Of a DNA stretch of 25,301 nt, positions 9,801 to 20,693 are shown piece after piece. The notes under the pieces were generated by a model, which saw nothing but the letters and a program-made list of their open reading frames with translations, had not been told where the DNA came from and did no database searches. The DNA is taken from contig WELB01000001.1 of assembly GCA_009602725.1 (NCBI GenBank), positions 1,202,539 through 1,227,839 of the forward strand, read 5' to 3'. Position 1 is the stretch's first letter, and each line of letters begins with the position of its first letter. The DNA is from Spirogloea muscicola (lineage: Eukaryota; Streptophyta; Zygnematophyceae; Spirogloeales; Spirogloeaceae). The position numbers and the translations under genes are program-made.

Positions 9801-12800
9801 TTGTGCGGCCACATGACAAGCTGTCAAAGCTTGGTCACCTGTAATCATGATCTGGACAAAGGCAAGCAATAACTGCAGCTGGTGAGGATAATGGTGACCA
9901 CAAGCTGCAAGGGTGCCTCTCTTTCCTTGCATACAGTAGGATACTGCTAATCAACACTGCTCTATATGCAGGTCTTGCAATAGTCACCAGAGGGGAGCAC
10001 AGGTAAGAAGACACAATCTAGAAAAAGTCACTGGATGCACAACACACCAATTGCAACTAATTTGGTTTTGCAGGTATCCAAGTCCATGCACTTCAATCTG
10101 TGCATAGCATGCACAGTAAGCCAAACGGTTGTAGATAGACTTACCAACTCATGGGACGCCTCACTCAGCTCCTTCAGAACATCTGCAGAGTCTGATCGCA
10201 GAGGACAAGCGAACACCTAGAAAAACAACCTCTCAGATGGCCTGTGAGAACCTGCCTATGCATCAAGGCAGATGCATGCACATGTATATAGATACACATG
10301 ATTATGTGGATTGTGCATATGTGCATATATCTTCTGGTCATTGATATGTGAGTTGCACAAATCGTCAATTAAGATGCAACCTCTGGACATGAGCAGATGG
10401 AGGACTTCGCAGTTTCTTACAGCAAAGCCAGAAAAAGTAAGGTCACTCTCTATCTCTCCTCTCTCCAACTTCCTCACATCTGTGACCTGTTGCAGAAAGT
10501 GCTCTTGTCAGTAGCAGAGCACTTCAGCTGCAAATTAGCGAACCCATCTGCCCAGTTCAGCACCTACTGGCGCTACAGTGATGAGCATAGAGGAGCAGCT
10601 GGATCCAGAGCAGGAGGATATGCAAGCAGAACATGCAATCAGGGAATCTAAGAACCCTATGCCATAAGCAGCACAGCAGACATGACATCCAGGGTGTCAT
10701 CTAGGGTGTACATGTAGGATCTTCTGTTACCCAAGGCAGTCATGCAGCTTACTGGCATGTCTAAGAGACTCTTGTGTGCAAGAGCAAGGACTCTGGAGCC
10801 CTGACGGGTGTAGCGTTTGTATGTGTCAGTATAATCAGCTGGAACATCCTTGAGCATCGCTTGGACAGTCTCTGGAGCCCCCTGCATAGCATTCAGACAA
10901 TGCAGAAATGAAGGACATAACTCTAAGTATCAAGAGCAGAATGGTTGGTGCGTGGATTAGACCAACTATTGAGAGCCAAGCATGTCATTGATAAATAGCC
11001 GGAAGGTAAGGTACCTTGACAAGGACTGTGTATCCTGATTTATCCTCAACACGTGCTATCACTGCCATGCGCTTAAGATGGGATGCAAAGTGATGCCTCT
11101 GCACAATTTGAGCTGACAGGTGAGGTCCCCTGCAAAAGGAACGCATGCATCAGACATGACTCTTCGCAACATTTCAGGGTCCTGATTGTACTTGTGGTCC
11201 TCCAAACAAAGTCTTCCTAATTAATCAGGAATGCAGACAGTGTATGCGCAGCAAGCCCTAGATGAGGAGAAAGACCGAGTTCACTACTTGCGAGAAACAG
11301 CCTTCTCTTCAGCTGTGAAGGACCAATCAACCCCCTTGAGTGCTGCCTTTTCCAAAGGGTCTCCCACCTACAAAACAGATGTTACGATCAACACAATTGA
11401 CAACTGCCCCCAAAGACTTGCTGAGCATGCGAGGGGGCAGCAACCTGGCAGAATTGGTGATGCAATTATATAGCATAAGCGTAAGCAGATGTCATGCCCT
11501 CTGTGTATACCTCATCGCTTCAGCAAGTCCAGGGATCTCAGCTGTAGCTGTGGCAACTCTTTGTGTGGCTTACCAGCTTGTTGTCCACAAATACAAGTGC
11601 GTGACATGCGGCAAGAGCCAGAACGGTCGGTTGCGGCAGTTCAGCTGGCACTGTTATAATGTCAAAGGTACTACTGGTTCCTGCTACTCCTTGAAATTCC
11701 TGCAGGTCATGCAGAGCATGTTCAAGTAAGGATTGTTCAAGTAACGATCTGATGTCAGCATTGATGAGGCAACTCACACCAGCAGTCCATGTATCCCTCC
11801 TCAAAGCAAAGCTGCCCTTATGCTCCAGCCCTCACAACCCATGAATTTAAGGTCCTGATAGACAACAAGGTAGGGCACTGAGTCACTGCAAGCATTCTTT
11901 CGCGCCTCTCAGTTTGCGTGGAGCATGAGCTGCTCCTCACCATGTCATCGCTTGTTAAGGTTCCTGTTTTGTCGAAGCAGCATGTGTCAACCTGTTGTCA
12001 AGAGATAACAGCAGGTGAGGCAGACAGTATACTCGATGCTCAGTAAATGTTGCATGATGTGGCAGGCATGCACAAGAAGGCAACAGCCACCTCTTGCTAC
12101 ACCACCACCTCGAGTGACGTCCATCTACGCCAAGACAGCAGATCAGGGATATTGAAGATTATGTTTCACTGCCTTCCAGATCTCAGGCACTAGCATGCAT
12201 TGCCCCCATGTTCACAAGATTTTCATAACGCAGACAGAGGTATACGGACCTTTCCACCGAAGGGGATGCGGAAAGGCTCAGTGCAGTAGATGCCACGTCG
12301 AGCAAGAGAGATGAGAGAGCTATTAACCGCAATGGAGAGCTCCATTGGGAGTTCTGGGGGTATGACTGATGTGATGATGAGAGAGCAATTGAGCAGTAGC
12401 TTGTACCTACTTCGGTTGGGGTCCTCGAGACCCTGACAAGAGCGGCGAGAAGGTCATGGACGGACAGTCTAAGCCTTTTCTGACGATTTTATGGCAACAA
12501 CCTTCAAAAACTGAACCTACCTGTACCCTGCTCATCCTGTAGCTGCATACTTGGGCACAGGTAGCAGGACACACAAGTGGAGATATGTCACAAGCTGGAA
12601 ATTCCATGCAATGCTCACCTTGACCAGAACATAGCCAGAAGCTATGAGGGCAAAGAAAACCAGAAAGAGGATGAAGAGGCCGCTCTCTTTGCTGTTTGCA
12701 GATACCTGGACAGACGAATTCTTTGACAACTCAGCAAATACGAGCAACCATAATCCCATGTAATCACAAGGCAGGACGCAGCCTCCTGCATATACACGAG

Positions 12801-15572
12801 CTGCAATAATGTGAACCTCTTCTGGTCAACAGGAGCGTGCTGACAGTGATCGTGAGAAGGACGTCAATTATAAGCTTCACAACCCATCAAGAATATCTGC
12901 TCAAAGCCCTGAATCACGTGATGTCATCACCAGGCGTGACAAGACGCAGAACATTGATCGCCGAAGCTTACTCGTTCAGTTGAGAACAGAATGGTGCGCA
13001 TAAGCTTGCCTTGGCTGGTGTTGAACCCTGTCCTAAGGACAACGGCCAAGCAGCCACCATCGGGTGTCTTTACAGGGTGCATCTGCACAGAAATTCTGTG
13101 TGAGCAGGATTTGTGCAAGCATTGACAAGGAAACAGCACAGAAAGCTCAACTGTCATGGTGCAGTAATTTCCTAAAGAATGGGCTTTCACGCAGATGTGT
13201 GACAAGATGAGATCCGACTTCACGTATGTGTCCATGCAAGCTTTTGGATTATACCTTGTCTGGGGTGTGCTGAAGTATCTTGGTGCCCCCAAAGAGAACA
13301 TGAGCCTTATCCCTCTTGATGGACAGCCTATCAGTCAGCTCTCGTCCAATCACTGGTCCCTGTAGTCAATGTAACAGTCAGATCATCTTAAGAACAATCT
13401 GTTGAACAAGATGAGTTAGCAGGTGATTAACGTTGAAACCATCTGCTGAAGCTCCTGAAGCAAGACAATGCAAGCCTACAAGTAGTTGGTGTCCATCTTC
13501 CCGAAAGTACATACTGACCTTCCATTGAGGAGTGGATTCCCCCGTAAGTAAGGCCTCATTTGCAATAGCGCTCCCAGCAAGTAGCAGCATATCTGCTGGT
13601 ATTGTCCTTTCTTCACTTCCCATGGCTGTTGACCGCCCTATAGACAGGACGTCCCCAGGCACGAGGTCTGAACCAGGTAACTTCACCCACCTGCCAAACA
13701 CAGACAATCGGAAGTCAGATTCTCAAGGTGGTGACTACTGAGCTAACCAAGCACGCAGAGATGTTGCTGTATAGTGGTCCCTACATATCTGGAGATACCT
13801 AGAAAAAGCTAATCAACAACATGGCTTCTGTTAAGTAAATGCTGCCATAAGTTGGAACTATCGACAAGTGATTTCGTACTTGCCACCTCGATGTACGTTC
13901 AGGCTCTGTGAATCAACTCGGACCTGACGAAGCTCCGTAAGAGTACGAAGCCGACTTTTCACAACTGTTGATTCAAATACAAGCAGCATGAATAATGTGA
14001 ACAGACTGAATTGCCAGTAGTCGTCCAAGCACCAAAGGGCAACGCAGAAGACCTGAGAATAACAACTGACCAAAGTGTCAAGAAAGTGGCATCTGCAACA
14101 AAAACACTGTAAATAACATGGGGAAAAGGAGATACTTTACTATCATGGGCGCATGCCATCTGTACGCAGAACAGCTAAGACTTGCACAGATTGCTCTATA
14201 AATCTCCGACCTGAAAAACGAAAAAAGGCTCCATGCACTGTTCCTTCATGAGCTTGCCAAATGTAGGCTGGGGGAACTCGAACCTGAAGAGGTGACAACT
14301 TCCCAACTTGTATGAGAGTGATATCACAAGATGACCTTATACAAGGTTGCAAGCTGAATCTTCTTCATGGTGCTGCTACAGAATGCATGCTTTTCACGGA
14401 CTACAATCTGATCAGTCCTTGTGAGTAAATGCTGATGATCAGGGGTTCAAATGCAAGACGTACACATTCTTTCCCCAACGTTGCATAGCTGCCTGCACCT
14501 TCGCTTCAGTGCCATATCCACCTGCCTTCATGTAAAACTCAACAGGCTCCTTTGTTGGCAACTTCAGCTTCTCAAACTTGTTCTCTATCTGTGAATAAAG
14601 AAAGTGCTGCTTCCTGTACACAAATTGGAACTCTTCGTCCACGAATTTGCTGTCGGAAGTGCTCTGACCAAATAGTTGCTTGTCTACTGGAAGCTGGCCG
14701 AGAGGGAAACAAGAGAGATCGTAAGAAAGGCAGTGTCTCAATCCTTCACTGCACAGAGTCATTCTTCACAGGAGGCTGCGGCTGCTAACATGTGCTAGTA
14801 CTCTGTGCAAGCAACAAAAGACGGTGTATCCTATTGAGATTACTGGCAAGAGATGATATTGTTGCTTGCTGAATAGACTAGTCACACTACTGTCATGGAG
14901 ATGCTTAAACCCTGTGTCACAGCCTCAAGATAAGCCTCAAATCTCGACTGCCTCATCTTTCGACTTGATTTGTGACCTTCATGCTTGAGCTCACCAGCAT
15001 GCGCCTGACGACAGGAACCACCTCCTTTTTACCAGAGAAAGTGGTAGGAATGACTTTGCAGATGTCAGCCGAATACAAGTCCTTAACCTGCACCACGTAG
15101 CTCAAGCAACTGTCAAACCCTGGAAGTGGCAGGCAGGCTGAGTATGTCAGGCAGACGTGCTCCTCAGCGGAGGCCATATGTCAGGCACAGATGGGACCTT
15201 GGTTTTGATGGATAAGTCAGCTTCGAGCTACCGAATCAAGGACGATGACAGAGGTGACCACATCGGAGTCGTTTGCTTCAGGGCTGGGCTCCAAGTAGAT
15301 GCGCAAAGGGCGTCACCACGCACCTTCTGAGCGTGAGCGTAGCAGAGGAAGTCCACGGACCACCCCGTGAAGAGCACGGTGAGGATATGCAGCAGGCCAA
15401 GAGCGCCGAGCCCGACCAACACATCCGTGGTGTTGAGACTTGCTCCCCCGGCTGCGGCCAGCCAGAGCGCGTAAGCCATCGCAAAGGGCCACACGTCCAG
15501 CCGTCTCGCGATCGGGAGCCACTTGTACACCTCCACTGCTTGCACCGTCTTGGCGTCGACCTGGATCGCCAT
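6814..15572 (-). CDS. ATP13A1: P5A-type ATPase (SPF1/ATP13A1/MIA family), ER transmembrane-helix dislocase, 24 exons
   Basis: P5A ATPases remove mis-inserted helices from the ER membrane using ATP. Minus-strand exons: 15572-15324, 15087-14995, 14693-14464, 14283-14211, 14052-13880, 13690-13519, 13359-13255, 13082-12972, 12705-12619, 12432-12250, 11991-11941, 11699-11574, 11367-11288, 11129-11015, 10881-10753, 10486-10421, 10216-10145, 9851-9670, 9334-9223, 9034-8918, 8656-8527, 8256-8040, 7877-7331 and 7161-6814. They sum to 3768 nt (1255 aa) with phase kept at every join; usual length is about 1180-1210. Motifs: an N-terminal hydrophobic pair, TGES (322-325), PPELP in M4 (456-460), phosphorylated Asp499 in DKTGT, KGAPE (616-620), MITGD (707-711), GDGTND (831-836), then the last membrane helices. 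A Ser/Ala/Gly-rich loop (about 852-945) follows the P domain. The C-terminus is KKEQ. The ATG at 15572 heads the first in-frame exon; a short upstream exon cannot be excluded. Confidence 0.95.
9139..9194. repeat. Two 25-bp direct copies, 31-bp period, in a P5A ATPase intron
   Basis: The unit TCTGCTATACGGCACTG plus eight more bases occurs at 9139-9163 and again at 9170-9194, identical, with a 6-base spacer. It lies in the intron between exons ending at 9223 and starting at 9034. It is most simply a small tandem duplication without known function. Confidence 0.9.
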
Positions 15573-16152
15573 CGCAGTGCACGTGGTGCGGCTGCCAGGG
15601 GCCTCCTGTGCCGCTACGCCGGCAACGTGAGACGGCTTCTGCAGCCGGCTGACTCCTTGGACCGGACGGCTACGCCATGTACGCGAGCTCTCCGAACCTC
15701 AGGTGGCCATGGCGGCGGTGGCCGTGGCGGAGCGGCGGCGGGCGTCCCGGCACAGGCCTGCGCCACTCCAGTGAAACGATCACCCGTCTTGCCGCAATAA
15801 GACTAGGGGTCCAGCTCTGGCAATGCGCGGATCGGCGCAGTGCCACTGGCCCGTAGGCAGCGTCCGACCGTCGGTGTAAAGCGGGAGCCGTCCAAGGTCG
15901 ACGACTCGACAGTGGACCGCCGGTACCATGTAGATCGCACACTGCGGTGCTGAAATACTTTGCTATTCCGCAGAGCACCGCCAAAGGCAGCAGCTAAATG
16001 AATTATGCGGCAGATTCTTTAGTCACCCCTCGGACGTGCAGGCACAGGGAGACGCCACGTGGAAGGCCTCCGCTCCTTGGTGCATTGACTCTCCATTGGT
16101 AACGCCATCCTACCCCAGTACTGCTCATCTCAGCTCGTCGGACCAGCTCGCC
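15573..16152. promoter_or_regulatory. Shared 5' region between divergent P5A ATPase and DUF4079 genes
   Basis: Only 580 bp separate the two start codons, so both promoters and 5' UTRs must lie here unless there are unseen upstream exons. The half next to the ATPase is GC-rich and the middle is less so. I see no clear TATA box. An in-frame ATG at 16036 could start the DUF4079 protein 39 codons earlier. Confidence 0.5.
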
Positions 16153-18160
16153 ATGGCCGCGCCCCTCGCCGCCGCGGCGGCTTCCGCGCCGTGCGCCGCA
16201 GCGCCCGCTGCCTGCCTACGCCGTCGTGCCGCCGCCACCAGGTCCACGGCCTCTCGGATCGCCCAGGCCACGCCCTCCCTGACCAGGCTTCGCCAGCGTT
16301 CGACCGGTGAGGCCAGCGCACGGCGAGGGCGTGCAGCGCTGTGCATCGTGGGCGCGATCCTCGAGTAATGCAGAGAGGGGCTCCGTTGACCGTACAAGGG
16401 CCTCTCTCACATCGCTAGCTGCCTCTCCGGCTGGCTTGAAGCTGGCCAGCCAGAGACCACCGCAACTGCTGGCAAGTTGTGATGCCCCAAGGGCTTGTCG
16501 GTTGTGCAGCAGGCTTGGGTTGCAACCTGACCACTAGACGTGCGGCAGCACGGGCAGCCGCAACTTCATCTGACGACAAGCCCACTGAAGCTGACCAGGA
16601 GAGCAAGCTGGCTCTGGGCGCCCCGATCGTCTCAGCTCTCCTGCCCTTCATCCTCAGCAGCCAGGTGAGGAGAGTGACAGCTGGGCACAGCTGGGTTGTC
16701 GTCTATGTGACCGTACGGCCATTGAAGACTTGGTTTTCCATTCACCTCTCTGCTTCTTGCCTCTCGGGCGACACATGCCCTTCTCGTGATTGCTGTGCAC
16801 CCCAGTAATTGTAGAGCATTTCTGTAGAATGTCGCTAGGGGCTGCTACCGGAGTCAAAGGGTGCGTTTCATGAGTTGAGAATGTCCTGACGGGTCTTTGG
16901 GACATGTTTGATATTGGAATGGTCAATGAAAACGGCAAGTAGGAGGAACAATTTTTCCGCAAGAAGTGTACAGGATGGCACTTTTACGTGATGCAGATGA
17001 AAAAAGCATCAGAGAACAAGACAGCCGGAGCTGGACAAGGACGTCGCCCACTGAGTCGCTTGGCCAGAATTTTGATATATGGCCTGCTTGATTTGTACAG
17101 GATGCTCTTGCAGCCGAGGGCCAATTTGGAGTTTTGGAGGGCAGATCCATAGCGCTGATTCACCCTATTGTCATGATTGGTCTTCTGGGGACCAGCCTGT
17201 GGTCAGCATATCTTGGTTGGCAATGGCGGCGTGTACGCACCATTCCAAATGAAGTTTCAGCACTGAAGAAGCAGATGCCTGCACCAGTGGAGGGCGCTCC
17301 TCCTTCTGAGATTGAGCAGAAGATCAACAAATTGACTGAGGTGCACATTCTTGCTTCTTGTTCAGCGCTGTTAGGCTGGTGCACTTGCTCACTATTTCTT
17401 GAGGTCCTTGCCTGCATAAGGTCTAGGCACCTGCTCATCTTCATGACGTGGCTGTGTATGCAACACACATTGCGTCCAGAGGTTGCACCATAGTCTGTAC
17501 CGGCCTTTGATTGTGAAAGCAGCACCAGAGAGACGCAGGGGCAGCTGTCGGAAGCAGTCTATTGCTCATAACAGAGTCGTTCAAGCATGGCAAACAGGAA
17601 CGCAAGACTCTTGTAAAGGGCAACTTCCGGGACCGCCACTGGAATGTTGGTTCGATCCTCTTGGGTGGAGGTGTGACAATGTCTATTGGTGGAGCTGTCA
17701 ACACATACCTGCGAACTGGCAAGCTCTTCCCAGGCCCTCACCTGTTTGCTGGAGCTGGTAAGGATTCTTCACAACTCACCTCAAGCATTGCTTGCATCTG
17801 GATTAGGGTATGTGTAGTACTCATTCATGCAGTCCGTCCAAAGGTAAAGAGAGCTGAATCTGTGTACAGCTCTCAGAGGCAAGGCTGGTGGCTTCGTCTT
17901 ATGCAGAGGGTTACTGAGGCTCTCATCATGTTCACATATGTTTATCTGTCTACGTGATGATAGTCGCAATATGTGCTGCAGGTATCACTGCTCTGTGGGC
18001 TGCAGCAGCATCTTTGGTACCTGCTATGCAGAAAGGTGACGATAATGCACGGAACGCGCACATAGCCCTGAATGTCGTCAACATTGGTCTGTTCCTTTGG
18101 CAAGTGCCTACGGGTTTTGAGATTGTGGAGAAGGTTTTCCAGTTTGCACCTTGGCCTTGA
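16153..18160 (+). CDS. Chloroplast DUF4079 family membrane protein, five exons
   Basis: Exons are 16153-16306, 16513-16664, 17101-17340, 17598-17757 and 17982-18160: 885 nt, 294 aa, all GT-AG with phase kept. The first 80 or so residues are rich in Ala, Arg, Ser and Thr and poor in acids, as expected of a chloroplast transit peptide. The mature part matches my memory of plant and cyanobacterial DUF4079 proteins: IALIHPIVMI (His123-Pro124), YLGWQWRRVRTI, a charged loop with PPSEIEQKI, ERKTLVKGNFRDRHWN, then LRTGKLFPGPHLFAGAG and LVPAMQKGD. About four membrane helices are visible near 119-144, 198-220, 236-252 and 264-288. The biochemical function is unknown; a thylakoid or envelope location is inferred. 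The gene is divergent from the P5A ATPase. Start choice: the ATG at 16153 begins the alanine-rich leader; the upstream in-frame ATG at 16036 is an alternative. Confidence 0.88.
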
Positions 18161-18189
18161 AGCATTTAAGCAAGGTCATTGAACACCAT

Positions 18190-18194
18190 TGTAA
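18190..18194 (+). terminator. TGTAA polyadenylation signal after the DUF4079 gene
   Basis: TGTAA occurs 30 nt after the stop codon, followed by a T/G-rich stretch. This is the usual chlorophyte poly(A) signal. The position is rather close to the stop, so a very short 3' UTR would follow. Confidence 0.4.
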
Positions 18195-19264
18195 CGTATG
18201 TGTTGAGTGAGTGAGTGGCACTGCTGGTTCTGCAAGTTGCAAATGGTCAACAGTCAATAAAGTTGTTAACCAAGTACGCTGCACAATCGCTTGGGTCCTG
18301 ACCTTGTCTGGTGGTCTTCAAGAGGACACGCATAGCGGCTATGCTGTTCCAATGTGGTGGACCTTAAACCATGTGAAGGAGAGTAGTCCCGGTAGCACTG
18401 CAGAAATTGAGATTGTGTGCAGGCCTCTGCACAATAAGAGTCAGGTTCAGGAATACACTTGTACTTTGACAGAGAAAGGTCTGTCAACATGTGCAGCTGA
18501 CAAGCGATTGCTGCTATACTAGTTGGCCCTTTTCCAGAGTGAGCACACACCATGGTGCAGGGCTACATGCGATGCTTGTTTGCCTTCAGCTGTTGAGGGC
18601 AAGAGGAATGATGTAGTGGCTGTGGTAGATCTGTGCCTTGTACCTTCAGCGTGCAATTTGAGATTGTATTTTGTTCTGATCGATCCACAGCTTGCTGACA
18701 CATATTCACTGACTAAGTGGAGAGTTAGATATGAGCCATGAATTATGTGTCTGACCGCCTAAGCGGATTGAGTCATCTCTGTCATACTTTTTATATCTGA
18801 TATACAACAGCTCTTCTGGGGGTGCAGTGGCTACAATGGCTAGTGTAGTTGGTACTTCTAACATGGTATCCGTCGGCGCTAGTAAATGCAAGATGTAGAA
18901 GTTGGAAATTGTACACTCGATCAGATAGGTTGGGTTGCGAAGCTAGATCAAACGCACAATAGAATAATTGATGGACGATGGCTGCTGTTAAGCCCCTCAT
19001 TCATATGCCCGGGGGGTGTGCGCAAGGAGGAAACCTGGCAGATGTAGCCCCTCATAAAGGGGGAGAGAAGGCGCGTCGTGCGCATGAAATTGAATGGGAA
19101 GCCAATTCTAGCCTTCAAAATGTCCTGTTGACTGGGTAATGAGCTGGCTAAGGGGGACACTAGTATCCCCGAGTGAGCACATGCATATCTGACAAGCTAT
19201 GCTGAGGCGCCAAACCACCACCACGGAAGCCATTAGCCTGGGCTAACGCACGACCAGCACGCTG

Positions 19265-19486
19265 GTGTATCGCGAGTGCCTGGAACGCTGTAGACTGCGA
19301 AGGGGGCGAAGGCTATCTAAGCTAGCCCACAATGCAAGGTTTGAAGGAAAGAAAGGAAAGAGCTCGCCCATTGAGGATAGGGGCTGGAACAGCCAGTTTA
19401 AAAAAGAATGGACAAAGTACGAGAAGGGAGCCAGGGGAAGCGCTAAGAAAAACAAGCACAAGAAGAAACAAAGCAACTACGAATGA
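19265..19486 (+). CDS. Unrecognised small basic ORF
   Basis: This is a 73-codon open frame from ATG to TGA. Its second half is strongly basic: KKGKSSPIEDRG, then FKKEWTKYEKGARG, ending in a KKNKHKKKQ cluster. I recognise no family. The purine-rich strand would by itself give such a Lys/Glu/Gly-rich product, so chance is a serious alternative. It could also be the last exon of an unseen spliced gene. No poly(A) signal was identified directly downstream. Confidence 0.15.
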   Translation: MYRECLERCRLRRGRRLSKLAHNARFEGKKGKSSPIEDRGWNSQFKKEWTKYEKGARGSAKKNKHKKKQSNYE

Positions 19487-19487
19487 C

Positions 19488-19880
19488 TCAGTAATTCCTG
19501 CTGAGCAGCCGCAGATCAGAGATGCTAGGGTCCTGGAAGTGGGTCCCCTGGACAGAGCCAGAGGCAGCAGCTAGGGCTCTTCCGGCACGAAGCTGCAGCG
19601 CACGGGCCATGGACCTCTGCAGCGAGACGGCCAAGCGCATGCGATACACTTGCGCCAGCGACCCGGCTGCAGGAAAGTCTACCGGTTCACCATGGAAGCG
19701 ACGAGCGATTGCGTGGCGGGCGAGCTGGTTAAGTAGCTCAAGCCACCGAGCGCCCAGTGCCCCATGGATGTCAAGAAAGCTCTTCTCCACGAGTTTGCGG
19801 TGGCTGTGGAATGAATGGACTAGGAGCCGGGAACTGTGTATCAGAAGTGGAGCGCACCTGGCAGGCAGTGCCTGCAGCAC
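19488..19880 (-). CDS. Unrecognised 130-codon ORF, possibly remnant of a larger coding unit
   Basis: This frame is open for 130 codons from its first ATG and stays open about 20 codons farther upstream, to about 19945. The translation looks plausibly coding: KLVEKSFLDIHGALGARW, then WLELLNQLARHAIARRF, and an Ala/Arg-rich helix-like part with SLAQVYRMRLAVSLQRSMA, ending SDLRLLSRNY. I could not place it in any family. There are no visible membrane segments or cysteine motifs. Its GC content is higher than that of the flanking DNA, which could mean a separate origin or simply a coding island. Upstream on this strand lie the inverted repeat and the reductase gene, in opposite orientation. Confidence 0.25.
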   Translation of the reverse strand: MLQALPARCAPLLIHSSRLLVHSFHSHRKLVEKSFLDIHGALGARWLELLNQLARHAIARRFHGEPVDFPAAGSLAQVYRMRLAVSLQRSMARALQLRAGRALAAASGSVQGTHFQDPSISDLRLLSRNY

Positions 19881-20168
19881 ACCGAGTAGGAACTGCCTAT
19901 CGGGAAGGGGCCCGGGGATGACGCCACGGCTGACGACTCAGGGAGGAGGCGGGCAAGCTCAACTCCGCCCCTCCTACCTCCATTGCGCTTCCTCCCCTCA
20001 ACTCAATCTGAATATCTATTTCCTATTTCCTATTTGTGACACGGGGGTAGTAAGAGCGCCCTGTCTGTCTGGCCAGTGGCTCCGCTAATGTGGTCATTTC
20101 ATTTCATTCACAAATTCATGTATTAAAACCTGGCTGGCTTCAGCAGCCAAATTCTTCTTCAATTCTTC

Positions 20169-20201
20169 ATGCTCCGCCTGGCCCGCCTCCTGCCGCTGCG
20201 C

Positions 20202-20232
<31 letters not shown>

Positions 20233-20428
20233 AGTGGCCGCCANGCCGGCCGCCGGCGGCGGCGGCCCGCGCGAGTGCCCCCAGTACGTCAGGCCCTGAG
20301 TGGTCCGCGACGGGAAGGGCGGTGGCCGCCTCCGTGGAGGAGGCGGCCTCTGCCGCCGTCGGCGGCCGTCGCTACGTCGCCACTTCGGCTAGCGTTGAGG
20401 CGCCGGCTCGCGGGCCGAGTCAGCCGCG
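20169..20428 (+). other. GC-rich open stretch, possible targeting-peptide exon upstream of the reductase fusion
   Basis: From an ATG at 20169 the frame reads MLRLARLLPLR, then a proline run encoded by (CCG)n, then Ala/Ser/Arg-rich sequence with RRYVATSASVEAP. It resembles an organelle-targeting leader. A good acceptor at 20767, after a long pyrimidine run, would let an upstream exon ending with two leftover bases join the reductase at Phe-Thr-Arg. I could not find a convincing donor in the right phase, so the link is unproven. The proline run crosses the unread base at 20244. Confidence 0.25.
20202..20232. repeat. (CCG)n trinucleotide repeat
   Basis: About ten CCG triplets in a row, ending at CCGCAG. 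The single ambiguous base in the window (n at 20244) follows 12 bases later, so assembly or base-calling trouble here is likely. Confidence 0.9.
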
Positions 20429-20433
20429 ATCGA

Positions 20434-20650
20434 GATGTCGTGTGTCAGCCTGTTTGCAGCGAGCTCACGCTCATGCTGCGCACCAGAAAGCTGGTCGAGC
20501 GTTAGCTGGTGCCACAAGAGTTTGTCAATTGCCCTCTGGTACTCGGGCATCAGCTAGCGACCTCTATGTGCTAACTCCTTGTTACTGAGCGGGTCAGCTT
20601 AATTAGCAGCAAATGATGTACATCTGTCAATGTGCTTACCTCTGTACTTG
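20434..20650 (+). repeat. Inverted repeat, copy 1 (partner 24827-25027)
   Basis: About 215 bp match the reverse complement of 24827-25027 with substitutions and small gaps. The best block runs from the shared CCTGTTTGCAGCG through CACCAGAAAGCTGG; another shared block is ACTGAGCGGGTCA, and both end near TGTACTTG. One frame is open in both copies (VSACLQRA, HQKAGRA, LYVLT) and ends at TGA in both. Several of the differences between the copies fall at third positions of that frame. Copy 1 lies just upstream of the reductase fusion gene. Confidence 0.75.
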
Positions 20651-20693
20651 CCATTCAGGCCCTCCAGTGCTCATTACACACTCCATCTTCGAT

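Larger units (their letters stand above)
18195..20168. other. 2 kb without a recognisable gene
   Basis: I read both strands and found no family match. From 18.2 to 19.0 kb there are only short open frames with no clear coding character. From 19.2 to 19.95 kb the DNA changes character: a purine-rich, lysine-coding plus-strand stretch (19265-19486), then a GC-richer stretch with a long minus-strand frame (listed separately). A TTTCCTA-type repeat lies near 20015-20036. The region could hold a degraded mobile element or an unknown gene. Confidence 0.4.

Noticed and set aside
10266-10335. Alternating TGCATA/CATATG stretch as a structured or regulatory element
   Set aside because: It lies in an intron and is simple alternating purine-pyrimidine sequence with no repeat unit or motif worth a call.
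15273-15800. Plus-strand 175-codon ORF over the first ATPase exon
   Set aside because: It is antisense to the supported exon 15572-15324 in GC-rich DNA, where long open frames arise by chance.
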